Source of the DNA: Loxodes magnus
Lineage: Eukaryota; Ciliophora; Karyorelictea; Loxodida; Loxodidae
Length of the DNA: 64,000 nt
NCBI GenBank assembly: GCA_946699065.1
Contig: CAMPDV010001306.1
Coordinates: 1 to 64,000, forward strand
Reading direction: 5' to 3'
In this document: positions 40,037 to 64,000 of the stretch, piece by piece
How positions within the stretch are numbered: position 1 is the first letter of the stretch
How the letters are laid out: each line of letters begins with the position of its first letter
Program-made: the position numbers and the translations under genes
Notes under the pieces: generated by a model
Seen by the model: only the letters and a program-made list of their open reading frames with translations
The model's database searches: none
What the model was told of the DNA's origin: nothing

Positions 40037-40680
40037 ATTCCAGTGATTCAGAGTTCATCGTATCGGGAAGTTATGATTATACGGTGAGACTATGGGACGT
40101 CAAGACAGGTACCTGTAAGACCATGAGTGGTCACGCAGCTTCAGTATGATCTGTGGCTATATCCAGTGATTCAGAGTTCATTGTATCAGGAAGTAGAGAT
40201 TATACGGTGAGACTATGGGACGTCAAGACAGGTACCTGTAGGACCATGAGTGGTCACACTAGTCATGTATGATCTGTGGCTATATCCAGTGATTCAGAGT
40301 TCATCGTATCGGGAAGTCATGATTAAACGGTGAGACTATGGGACGTCAAGACAGGTAACAGTAAGACCATGAGTGGTCACGCAGCTTCAGTATGATCTGT
40401 GGCTATATCCAGTGATTCAGAGTTCATCGTATCGGGAAGTTATGATTATACGGTGAGACTATGGGACGTCAAGACAGGTACCTGTAAGACCATGAGTGGT
40501 CACACTAGTTATGTATATGCTGTGGCTATATCCAGTGATTCAGAGTTCATCGTATCGGGAAGTTATGATTATACGGTGAGACTATGGGACGTCAAGACAG
40601 GTACCTGTAGGACCATGAGTGGTCACACTAGTTATGTATATGCTGTGGCTATTCCAGTGATTCAGAGTTCATCGTATCGG
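39536..40680 (+). repeat. Tandem duplication of a 5-unit block that carries a frameshift
   Basis: Copies start at 39536 and 40150, 614 bp apart (5 x 123 minus 1). Each has the order R-D-Y-T with HTSHV-TGA, H-D-TAA with AACAGT and HAASV-TGA, Y-D-Y-T, Y-D-Y-T, then a unit whose CTATATCC has lost one base. A third copy of the deletion context is at about 35980. The shared lesion shows that duplication followed the mutation. Confidence 0.85.
40039..40650 (+). CDS. WD40 repeat fragment, segment D (5 repeats between two identical frameshifts)
   Basis: Short segment of 204 codons, about five repeats, lying between two copies of the same 1-bp deletion (about 40038 and 40652). It exists because a five-unit block carrying the deletion was duplicated in tandem (614 bp apart: 5 x 123 minus 1). 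Content includes a codon-17 TAA in a CAT-GAT-TAA context near 40323 and TGA at codon 40 at three junctions. Its phase differs from both neighbours, so it could not be part of one continuous product with them without frameshifting. It is best read as evidence that broken units are copied along with intact ones. Confidence 0.35.
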
Positions 40681-43600
40681 GAAGTGGAGATTATACGGTG
40701 AGACTATGGGACGTCAAGACAGGTATCTGTAAGACCATGAGTGGTCACACAAATTATGTATATGCTGTGGCTATATCCAGTGATTCAGAGTTCATCGTAT
40801 CGGGAAGTTATGATTATATGGTGAGACTATGGGACGTCAAGACAGGTACCTGTAAGACCATGAGTGGTCACGCAGCTTCAGTATGATCTGTGGCTATATC
40901 CAGTGATTCAGAGTTCATTGTATCAGGAAGTAGAGATTATACGGTGAGACTATGGGACGTCAAGACAGGTACCTGTAGGACCATGAGTGGTCACACTAGT
41001 CATGTATGATCTGTGGCTATATCCAGTGATTCAGAGTTCATCGTATCGGGAAGTTATGATTATACGGTGAGACTATGGGACGTCAAGACAGGTACCTGTA
41101 AGACCATGAGTTGTCACGCAGCTTCAGTATGATCTGTGGCTATATCCAGTGATTCAGAGTTCATTGTATCAGGAAGTCGAGATAATACGGTGAGACTATG
41201 GGACGTCAAGACAGGTACCTGTAAGACCATGAGTGGTCACACTAGTAATGTATGATCTGTGGCTATATCCAGTGATTCAGAGTTCATCGTATCGAGAAGT
41301 CGAGATAATACGGTGAGACTATGGGACGTCAAGACAGGTAACAGTAAGACCATGAGTGGTCACACAAATTATGTATATGCTGTGGCTATATCCAGTGATT
41401 CAGAGTTCATCGTATCGGGAAGTTATGATTATACGGTGAGACTATGGGACGTCAAGACAGGTACCTGTAAGACCATGAGTGGTCACACTAGTTATGTATA
41501 TGCTGTGGCTATATCCAGTGATTCAGAGTTCATCGTATCGGGAAGTTATGATTATACGGTGAGACTATGGGACGTCAAGACAGGTACCTGTAGGACCATG
41601 AGTGGTCACACTAGTTATGTATATGCTGTGGCTATATCCAGTGATTCAGAGTTCATCGTATCGGGAAGTGGAGATTATACGGTGAGACTATGGGACGTCA
41701 AGACAGGTACCTGTAAGACCATGAGTGGTCACACAAATTATGTATATGCTGTGGCTATATCCAGTGATTCAGAGTTCATCGTATCGGGAAGTTATGATAA
41801 GACGGTGAGACTATGGGACGTCAAGACAGGTACCTGTAGGACCATGAGTGGTCACACTAGTTATGTATATGCTGTGGCTATATCCAGTGATTCAGAGTTC
41901 ATCGTATCGGGAAGTGGAGATTATACGGTGAGACTATGGGACGTCAAGACAGGTATCTGTAAGACCATGAGTGGTCACACAAATTATGTATATGCTGTGG
42001 CTATATCCAGTGATTCAGAGTTCATCGTATCGGGAAGTTATGATTATATGGTGAGACTATGGGACGTCAAGACAGGTACCTGTAAGACCATGAGTGGTCA
42101 CGCAGCTTCAGTATGATCTGTGGCTATATCCAGTGATTCAGAGTTCATTGTATCAGGAAGTAGAGATTATACGGTGAGACTATGGGACGTCAAGACAGGT
42201 ACCTGTAAGACCATGAGTGGTCACACAAATTATGTATATGCTGTGGCTATATCCAGTGATTCAGAGTTCATCGTATCGGGAAGTTATGATAAGACGGTGA
42301 GACTATGGGACGTCAAGACAGGTACCTGTAGGACCATGAGTGGTCACACTAGTTATGTATATGCTGTGGCTATATCCAGTGATTCAGAGTTCATCGTATC
42401 GGGAAGTGGAGATTATACGGTGAGACTATGGGACGTCAAGACAGGTATCTGTAAGACCATGAGTGGTCACACAAATTATGTATATGCTGTGGCTATATCC
42501 AGTGATTCAGAGTTCATCGTATCGGGAAGTTATGATTATATGGTGAGACTATGGGACGTCAAGACAGGTACCTGTAAGACCATGAGTGGTCACGCAGCTT
42601 CAGTATGATCTGTGGCTATATCCAGTGATTCAGAGTTCATTGTATCAGGAAGTAGAGATTATACGGTGAGACTATGGGACGTCAAGACAGGTACCTGTAA
42701 GACCATGAGTGGTCACACTAGTTATGTATATGCTGTGGCTATATCCAGTGATTCAGAGTTCATCGTATCGGGAAGTGGAGATTATACGGTGAGACTATGG
42801 GACGTCAAGACAGGTATCTGTAAGACCATGAGTGGTCACACAAATTATGTAAGATCTGTGGCTATATCCAGTGATTCAGAGTTCATCGTATCGGGAAGTC
42901 ATGATTAAACGGTGAGACTATGGGACGTCAAGACAGGTAACAGTAGGACCATGAGTGGTCACACTAGTCATGTATGATCTGTGGCTATATCCAGTGATTC
43001 AGAGTTCATCGTATCATGAAGTTATGATTATACGGTGAGACTATGGGACGTCAAGACAGGTACCTGTAAGACCATGAGTGGTCACACAGCTTCAGTATTA
43101 TCTGTGGCTATATCCAGTGATTCAGAGTTCATTGTATCAGGAAGTCGAGATAATACGGTGAGACTATGGAACGTCAAGACAGGTACCTGTAAGACCATGA
43201 GTGGTCACACTAGTTAATTATATGCTGTGGCTATATCCAGTGATTCAGAGTTCATTGTATCAGGAAGTCGAGATAATACGGTGAGACTATGGGACGTCAA
43301 GACAGGTACCTGTAAGACCATGAGTTGTCACGCAGCTTCAGTATGATCTGTGGCTATATCCAGTGATTCAGAGTTCATCGTATCGGGAAGTAGAGATAAT
43401 ACGGTGAGACTATGGAACGTCAAGACAGGTACCTGTAAGACCATGAGTGGTCACACAAATTATGTATATGCTGTGGCTATATCCAGTGATTCAGAGTTCA
43501 TCGTATCGGGAAGTTATGATTATACGGTGAGACTATGGGACGTCAAGACAGGTACCTGTAAGACCATGAGTGGTCACACTAGTTATGTATATGCTGTGGC

Positions 43601-46600
43601 TATATCCAGTGATTCAGAGTTCATCGTATCAGGAAGTCGAGATAATACGGTGAGACTATGGGACGTCAAGACAGGTACCTGTAAGACCATGAGTGGTCAC
43701 ACAGCTTCAGTATTATCTGTGGCTATATCCAGTAATTCAGAGTTCATCGTATCAGGAAGTCGAGATAATACGGTGAGACTATGGGACGTCAAGACAGGTA
43801 CCTGTAAGACCATGAGTGGTCACACTAGTTATGTATATGCTGTGGCTATATCCAGTAATTCAGAGTTCATCGTATCAGGAAGTCGAGATAATACGGTGAG
43901 ACTATGGGACGTCAAGACAGGTACCTGTAAGACCATGAGTGGTCACACAGCTTCAGTATTATCTGTGGCTATATCCAGTAATTCAGAGTTCATCGTATCA
44001 GGAAGTCGAGATAATACGGTGAGACTATGGGACGTCAAGACAGGTACCTGTAAGACCATGAGTGGTCACACAGCTTCAGTATTATCTGTGGCTATATCCA
44101 GTGATTCAGAGTTCATCGTATCGGGAAGTTATGATTATACGGTGAGACTATGGGACGTCAAGACAGGTACCTGTAAGACCATGAGTGGTCACGCAGCTTC
44201 AGTATGATCTGTGGCTATATCCAGTGATTCAGAGTTCATTGTATCAGGAAGTCGAGATAATACGGTGAGACTATGGGACGTCAAGACAGGTACCTGTAAG
44301 ACCATGAGTTGTCACGCAGCTTCAGTATGATCTGTGGCTATATCCAGTGATTCAGAGTTCATCGTATCGGGAAGTAGAGATTAGACGGTGAGACTATGGG
44401 ACGTCAAGACAGGTATCTGTAAGACCATGAGTGGTCACACTAGTTATGTATCATCTGTGGCTATATCCAGTGATTCAGAGTTCATCGTATCGGGAAGTAG
44501 AGATTATACGGTGAGACTATGGGACGTCAAGACAGGTACCTGTAAGACCATGAGTGGTCACGCAGCTTCAGTATGATCTGTGGCTATATCCAGTGATTCA
44601 GAGTTCATTGTATCAGGAAGTCGAGATAATACGGTGAGACTATGGGACGTCAAGACAGGTACCTGTAAGACCATGAGTGGTCACACAAATTATGTTTATG
44701 CTGTGGCTATATCCAGTGATTCAGAGTTCATCGTATCGGGAAGTTATGATTATCCGGTGAGACTATGGGACGTCAAGACAGGTACCTGTAAGACCATGAG
44801 TGGTCACGCAGCTTCAGTATTATCTGTGGCTATATCCAGTGATTCAGAGTTCATCGTATCGGGAAGTTATGATTATACGGTGAGACTATGGGACGTCAAG
44901 ACAGGTACCTGTAAGACCATGAGTGGTCACACAGCTTCAGTATTATCTGTGGCTATATCCAGTGATTCAGAGTTCATTGTATCAGGAAGTAGAGATTATA
45001 CGGTGAGACTATGGGACGTCAAGACAGGTACCTGTAGGACCATGAGTGGTCACACTAGTCATGTATGATCTGTGGCTATATCCAGTGATTCAGAGTTCAT
45101 CGTATCGGGAAGTTATGATTATACGGTGAGACTATGGGACGTCAAGACAGGTAACAGTAAGACCATGAGTGGTCACACTAGTTATGTATATGCTGTGGCT
45201 ATATCCAGTGATTCAGAGTTCATCGTATCGGGAAGTCATGATTATACGGTGAGACTATGGGACGTCAAGACAGGTACCTGTAAGACCATGAGTGGTCACA
45301 CAAATTATGTATATGCTGTGGCTATATCCAGTGATTCAGAGTTCATCGTATCGGGAAGTTATGATTATACGGTGAGACTATGGGACGTCAAGACAGGTAC
45401 CTGTAAGACCATGAGTGGTCACACTAGTCATGTATGATCTGTGGCTATATCCAGTGATTCAGAGTTCATCGTATCGGGAAGTAGAGATTAGACGGTGAGA
45501 CTATGGGACGTCAAGACAGGTATCTGTAAGACCATGAGTGGTCACACTAGTTATGTATCATCTGTGGCTATATCCAGTGATTCAGAGTTCATCGTATCGG
45601 GAAGTTATGATTATACGGTGAGACTATGGGACGTCAAGACAGGTACCTGTAAGACCATGAGTGGTCACGCAGCTTCAGTATGATCTGTGGCTATATCCAG
45701 TGATTCAGAGTTCATTGTATCAGGAAGTAGAGATTATACGGTGAGACTATGGGACGTCAAGACAGGTACCTGTAAGACCATGAGTGGTCACACTAGTCAT
45801 GTATATGCTGTGGCTATATCCAGTGATTCAGAGTTCATCGTATCAGGAATTCGAGATAATACGGTGAGACTATGGGACGTCAAGACAGGTACCTGTAAGA
45901 CCATGAGTGGTCACACAAATTATGTATATGCTGTGGCTATATCCAGTGATTCAGAGTTCATCGTATCGGGAAGTTATGATTATACGGTGAGACTATGGGA
46001 CGTCAAGACAGGTACCTGTAAGACCATGAGTGGTCACACAGCTTCAGTATTATCTGTGGCTATATCCAGTGATTCAGAGTTCATTGTATCAGGAAGTCGA
46101 GATAATACGGTGAGACTATGGGACGTCAAGACAGGTACCTGTAAGACCATGAGTGGTCACACTAGTTATGTATATGCTGTGGCTATATCCAGTGATTCAG
46201 AGTTCATTGTATCAGGAAGTCGAGATAATACGGTGAGACTATGGGACGTCAAGACAGGTACCTGTAAGACCATGAGTGGTCACACTAGTTATGTATATGC
46301 TGTGGCTATATCCAGTGATTCAGAGTTCATTGTATCAGGAAGTCGAGATAATACGGTGAGACTATGGGACGTCAAGACAGGTACCTGTAAGACCATGAGT
46401 TGTCACGCAGCTTCAGTATGATCTGTGGCTATATCCAGTGATTCAGAGTTCATCGTATCGGGAAGTAGAGATTATACGGTGAGACTATGGGACGTCAAGA
46501 CAGGTACCTGTAAGACCATGAGTGGTCACACAAATTATGTATATGCTGTGGCTATATCCAGTGATTCAGAGTTCATCGTATCGGGAAGTGGAGATTAGAC

Positions 46601-49600
46601 GGTGAGACTATGGGACGTCAAGACAGGTACCTGTAAGACCATGAGTGGTCACGCAGCTTCAGTATGATCTGTGGCTATATCCAGTGATTCAGAGTTCATT
46701 GTATCAGGAAGTCGAGATAATACGGTGAGACTATGGGACGTCAAGACAGGTACCTGTAAGACCATGAGTTGTCACGCAGCTTCAGTATGATCTGTGGCTA
46801 TATCCAGTGATTCAGAGTTCATCGTATCAGGAAGTCGAGATAATACGGTGAGACTATGGGACGTCAAGACAGGTACCTGTAAGACCATGAGTGGTCACAC
46901 AAATTATGTATATGCTGTGGCTATATCCAGTGATTCAGAGTTCATCGTATCGTGAAGTAGAGATAATACGGTGAGACTATGGGACGTCAAGACAGGTACC
47001 TGTAAGACCATGAGTGGTCACACAAATTATGTATATGCTGTGGCTATATCCAGTGATTCAGAGTTCATCGTATCGGGAAGTAGAGATTATACGGTGAGAC
47101 TATGGGACGTCAAGACAGGTACCTGTAAGACCATGAGTGGTCACGCAGCTTCAGTATTATCTGTGGCTATATCCAGTGATTCAGAGTTCATCGTATCGGG
47201 AAGTTATGATTATACGGTGAGACTATGGGACGTCAAGACAGGTACCTGTAAGACCATGAGTGGTCACACTAGTAATGTATATGCTGTGGCTATATCCAGT
47301 AATTCAGAGTTCATCGTATCAGGAAGTCGAGATAATACGGTGAGACTATGGGACGTCAAGACAGGTATCTGTAAGACCATGAGTGGTCACACAAATTATG
47401 TATATGCTGTGGCTATATCCAGTGATTCAGAGTTCATCGTATCGGGAAGTTATGATTATACGGTGAGACTATGGGACGTCAAGACAGGTACCTGTAGGAC
47501 CATGAGTGGTCACACTAGTTATGTATGATCTGTGGCTATATCCAGTGATTCAGAGTTCATCGTATCGGGAAGTCATGATTAAACGGTGAGACTATGGGAC
47601 GTCAAGACAGGTAACAGTAAGACCATGAGTGGTCACACAAATTATGTATATGCTGTGGCTATATCCAGTGATTCAGAGTTCATCGTATCGGGAAGTTATG
47701 ATTATACGGTGAGACTATGGGACGTCAAGACAGGTACCTGTAAGACCATGAGTGGTCACACTAGTCATGTATGATCTGTGGCTATATCCAGTGATTCAGA
47801 GTTCATCGTATCGGGAAGTTATGATTATACGGTGAGACTATGGGACGTCAAGACAGGTATCTGTAAGACCATGAGTGGTCACACTAGTTATGTATCATCT
47901 GTGGCTATATCCAGTGATTCAGAGTTCATCGTATCGGGAAGTAGAGATTATACGGTGAGACTATGGGACGTCAAGACAGGTACCTGTAAGACCATGAGTG
48001 GTCACACTAGTCATGTATGATCTGTGGCTATTTCCAGTGATTTAGAGTTCATCGTATCGGGAAGTCATGATTATACGGTGAGACTATGGGACGTCAAGAC
48101 AGGTACCTGTAGGACCATGAGTGGTCACACTAGTTATGTATATGCTGTGGCTATATCCAGTGATTCAGAGTTCATCGTATCGGGAAGTTATGATTATACG
48201 GTGAGACTATGGGACGTCAAGACAGGTACCTGTAAGACCATGAGTGGTCACACAAATTATGTTTATGCTGTGGCTATATCCAGTAATTCAGAGTTCATCG
48301 TATCGGGAAGTAGAGATAATACGGTGAGACTATGTAACGTCAAGACAGGTACCTGTAAGACCATGAGTGGTCACACTAGTCATGTATGATCTGTGGCTAT
48401 ATCCAGTGATTCAGAGTTCATCGTATCGGGAAGTAGAGATTATACGGTGAGACTATGGGACGTCAAGACAGGTACCTGTAAGACCATGAGTGGTAACACT
48501 AATTCTGTATTATCTGTGGCTATATCCAGTGATTCAGAGTTCATCGTATCGGGAAGTTATGATTATACGGTGAGACTATGGGACGTCAAGACAGGTACCT
48601 GTAAGACCATGAGTGGTCACACTAGTTATGTATATGCTGTGGCTATATCCAGTGATTCAGAGTTCATCGTATCAGGAAGTTATGATTATACGGTGAGACT
48701 ATGGGACGTCAAGACAGGTACCTGTAAGACCATGAGTGGTCACACTAGTTATGTATATGCTGTGGCTATATCCAGTGATTCAGAGTTCATCGTATCGGGA
48801 AGTTATGATTATACGGTGAGACTATGGGACGTCAAGACAGGTACCTGTAGGACCATGAGTGGTCACACTAGTTATGTATATGCTGTGGCTATATCCAGTG
48901 ATTCAGAGTTCATCGTATCGGGAAGTGGAGATTATACGGTGAGACTATGGGACGTCAAGACAGGTACCTGTAGGACCATGAGTGGTCACACTAGTCATGT
49001 ATGATCTGTGGCTATATCCAGTGATTCAGAGTTCATCGTATCGGGAAGTAGAGATTATACGGTGAGACTATGGGACGTCAATACAGGTACCTGTAAGACC
49101 ATGAGTGGTCACACAAATTATGTATATGCTGTGGCTATATCCAGTGATTCAGAGTTCATTGTATCAGGAAGTCGAGATAATACGGTGAGACTATGGGACG
49201 TCAAGACAGGTACCTGTAGGACCATGAGTGGTCACACTAGTTATGTATATGCTGTGGCTATATCCAGTGATTCAGAGTTCATCGTATCGGGAAGTTATGA
49301 TTATATGGTGAGACTATGGGACGTCAAGACAGGTACCTGTAAGACCATGAGTGGTCACACTAGTCATGTATGATCTGTGGCTATATCCAGTGATTCAGAG
49401 TTCATCGTATCGGGAAGTTATGATTATACGGTGAGACTATGGGACGTCAAGACAGGTACCTGTAAGACCATGAGTGGTCACACAGCTTCAGTATTATCTG
49501 TGGCTATATCCAGTAATTCAGAGTTCATCGTATCAGGAAGTCGAGATAATACGGTGAGACTATGGGACGTCAAGACAGGTACCTGTAGGACCATGAGTGG

Positions 49601-51503
49601 TCACACTAGTTATGTATATGCTGTGGCTATATCCAGTGATTCAGAGTTCATCGTATCGGGAAGTTATGATTATACGGTGAGACTATGGGACGTCAAGACA
49701 GGTACCTGTAGGACCATGAGTGGTCACACTAGTCATGTATGATCTGTGGCTATATCCAGTGATTCAGAGTTCATTGTATCAGGAAGTCGAGATAATACGG
49801 TGAGACTATGGGACGTCAAGACAGGTACCTGTAAGACCATGAGTGGTCACGCAGCTTCAGTATGATCTGTGGCTATATCCAGTGATTCAGAGTTCATCGT
49901 ATCAGGAAGTCGAGATAATACGGTGAGACTATGGGACGTCAAGACAGGTACCTGTAAGACCATGAGTGGTCACGCAGCTTCAGTATGATCTGTGGCTATA
50001 TCCAGTGATTCAGAGTTCATCGTATCAGGAAGTCGAGATAATACGGTGAGACTATGGGACGTCAAGACAGGTATCTGTAAGACCATGAGTGGTCACACTA
50101 GTTATGTATCATCTGTGGCTATATCCAGTGATTCAGAGTTCATCGTATCGGGAAGTCGAGATAATACGGTGAGACTATGGGACGTCAAGACAGGTACCTG
50201 TAAGACCATGAGTGGTCACACTAGTCATGTATGATCTGTGGCTATATCCAGTGATTCAGAGTTCATCGTATCGGGAAGTCATGATTATACGGTGAGACTA
50301 TGGGACGTCAAGACAGGTACCTGTAGGACCATGAGTGGTCACACTAGTTATGTATATGCTGTGGCTATATCCAGTGATTCAGAGTTCATCGTATCGGGAA
50401 GTTATGATTATACGGTGAGACTATGGGACGTCAAGACAGGTACCTGTAAGACCATGAGTGGTCACACAAATTATGTTTATGCTGTGGCTATATCCAGTGA
50501 TTCAGAGTTCATTGTATCAGGAAGTCGAGATAATACGGTGAGACTATGGGACGTCAAGACAGGTACCTGTAAGACCATGAGTGGTCACACTAGTCATGTA
50601 TGATCTGTGGCTATATCCAGTGATTCAGAGTTCATCGTATCGGGAAGTTATGATTATACGGTGAGACTATGGGACGTCAAGACAGGTACCTGTAAGACCA
50701 TGAGTGGTCACACTAGTTATGTATATGCTGTGGCTATATCCAGTGATTCAGAGTTCATCGTATCGGGAAGTGGAGATTAGACGGTGAGACTATGGGACGT
50801 CAAGACAGGTACCTGTAAGACCATGAGTGGTCACACTAGTTATGTATATGCTGTGGCTATATCCAGTGATTCAGAGTTCATCGTATCAGGAAGTCGAGAT
50901 AATACGGTGAGACTATGGGACGTCAAGACAGGTACCTGTAAGACCATGAGTGGTCACACTAGTAATGTATATGCTGTGGCTATATCCAGTAATTCAGAGT
51001 TCATCGTATCAGGAAGTCGAGATAATACGGTGAGACTATGGGACGTCAAGACAGGTACCTGTAAGACCATGAGTGGTCACACTAGTCATGTATATGCTGT
51101 GGCTATATCCAGTGATTCAGAGTTCATCGTATCAGGAAGTCGAGATAATACGGTGAGACTATGGGACGTCAAGACAGGTACCTGTAGGACCATGAGTGGT
51201 CACACAAATTATGTTTATGCTGTGGCTATATCCAGTGATTCAGAGTTCATTGTATCAGGAAGTCGAGATAATACGGTGAGACTATGGGACGTCAAGACAG
51301 GTACCTGTAAGACCATGAGTGGTCACACTAGTAATGTATATGCTGTGGCTATATCCAGTAATTCAGAGTTCATCGTATCAGGAAGTCGAGATAATACGGT
51401 GAGACTATGGGACGTCAAGACAGGTACCTGTAAGACCATGAGTGGTCACACTAGTTATGTATCATCTGTGGCTATATCCAGTGATTCAGAGTTCATCGTA
51501 TCG
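40653..51503 (+). CDS. WD40 repeat polyprotein, segment E (partial, needs recoded stops)
   Basis: About 88 repeats in one phase between the deletions at about 40652 and 51504. Stops again fall at codon 40 (TGA) and codon 17 (TAA/TAG), with rare ones at codon 13 (TGA near 43017 and 46953) and codon 38 (TAA near 43215). It contains the rare D-K-T version of position 17 (near 41807 and 42299), the usual WD40 residue there. It also carries private changes such as T18P (near 44754), S7L (near 48042), W22C (near 48334) and K25N (near 49081). The stretch from about 47.5 kb is the left copy of a 37-unit duplication whose right copy begins about 52.1 kb. Translation is unproven. Confidence 0.45.
41715..42698 (+). 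repeat. Tandem duplication of a 4-unit block (2 x 492 bp)
   Basis: The only two Y-D-K-T units in this part of the array lie 492 bp (4 x 123) apart, near 41807 and 42299. Each is followed by the same series: HTSYVYA, G-D-Y-T with T28I, HTNYVYA, Y-D-Y-M, HAASV-TGA, R-D-Y-T. Boundaries are approximate because neighbouring units are near-identical. Confidence 0.8.
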
Positions 51504-51505
51504 GA

Positions 51506-64000
<12,495 letters not shown>

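Larger units (their letters stand above)
37607..44177 (+). repeat. Two copies of a 10- to 11-unit block, 43 units apart
   Basis: Copy 1 is about 37607-38890 and copy 2 about 42894-44177, offset 5287 bp (43 x 123 minus the two deletions between them). Shared rare markers: an AACAGTAGG unit, TGA at codon 13 in ATCATGAAG (near 37731 and 43017), H-T-S-TAA-L-Y-A (near 37928 and 43215), a G34C unit, and the W-N-V unit. One difference is D23N near 43168. Confidence 0.85.

Noticed and set aside
35975-40655. Programmed ribosomal frameshift sites
   Set aside because: The phase changes coincide with plain 1-bp losses in otherwise identical units, with no slippery heptamer or stop-adjacent motif, and three of them are copies of one event.

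Overview
The whole window is a single head-to-tail array of a 123-bp repeat on the + strand. Each unit encodes one 41-residue WD40 repeat. No unique sequence, RNA gene, transposon, promoter, terminator or array boundary is visible. The window opens inside one unit (at Asp23) and closes inside another, so the array runs off both ends. The distance from the first to the last GACGTC anchor is 63,955 bp. That is 520 units of 123 bp minus 5 bp, which matches the five single-base deletions I can locate (about 5104, 35980, 40038, 40652 and 51504). I see no other net length change.

Unit numbering used here: V1-A2-I3-S4-S5-D/N6-S7-E8-F9-I10-V11-S12-G13-S14-x15-D16-x17-T18-V19-R20-L21-W22-D23-V24-K25-T26-G27-T28-C29-K/R30-T31-M32-S33-G34-H35-T36-x37-x38-V39-x40-A/S41. 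The WD40 hallmarks are the G34-H35 pair, the W22-D23 pair and D16 before T18. Variation is concentrated at positions 15, 17, 36-38 and 40, plus a few synonymous sites.

In the standard code this reading frame holds well over a hundred in-frame stops, but they are not scattered. TGA falls almost only at position 40 (V-x-S-V, where WD40 repeats often carry Trp). TAA and TAG fall almost only at position 17 (D-x-T, where Gln, Lys or Asn are usual). If TGA is Trp and TAA/TAG are Gln, nearly the whole window becomes one open WD40 frame interrupted only by the five 1-bp deletions. That reading suggests a eukaryote with reassigned stop codons, such as a karyorelict or Condylostoma-type ciliate or a syndinean like Amoebophrya. 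A Blastocrithidia-type code (TAA/TAG as Glu) also fits. The rival reading is a dead or satellite-like WD40 array in an organism with a standard code, in which a few nonsense variants were spread by unequal exchange. Sequence alone does not settle this: stop placement favours recoding, while the frameshifts and the largely amino-acid-changing private mutations favour weak constraint.

Layout. 1-9 kb: stop-rich, very homogeneous, with long-range copies (for example 181 and 8421 onward). 9-22 kb: stop-rich mosaic with a perfect-looking 7-unit tandem duplication (15675-17396) and a divergent island at 19.1-19.5 kb. 22.3-33.4 kb: stop-poor core holding a 1,474-codon stretch with no stop in any code. 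33.4-46 kb: stop-rich, with duplicated blocks that carry copies of one frameshift. 47.5-59 kb: large 37-unit and nested 8-unit duplications. 61.4-64 kb: units become more diverse and closer to the general WD40 consensus, as expected near an array edge.
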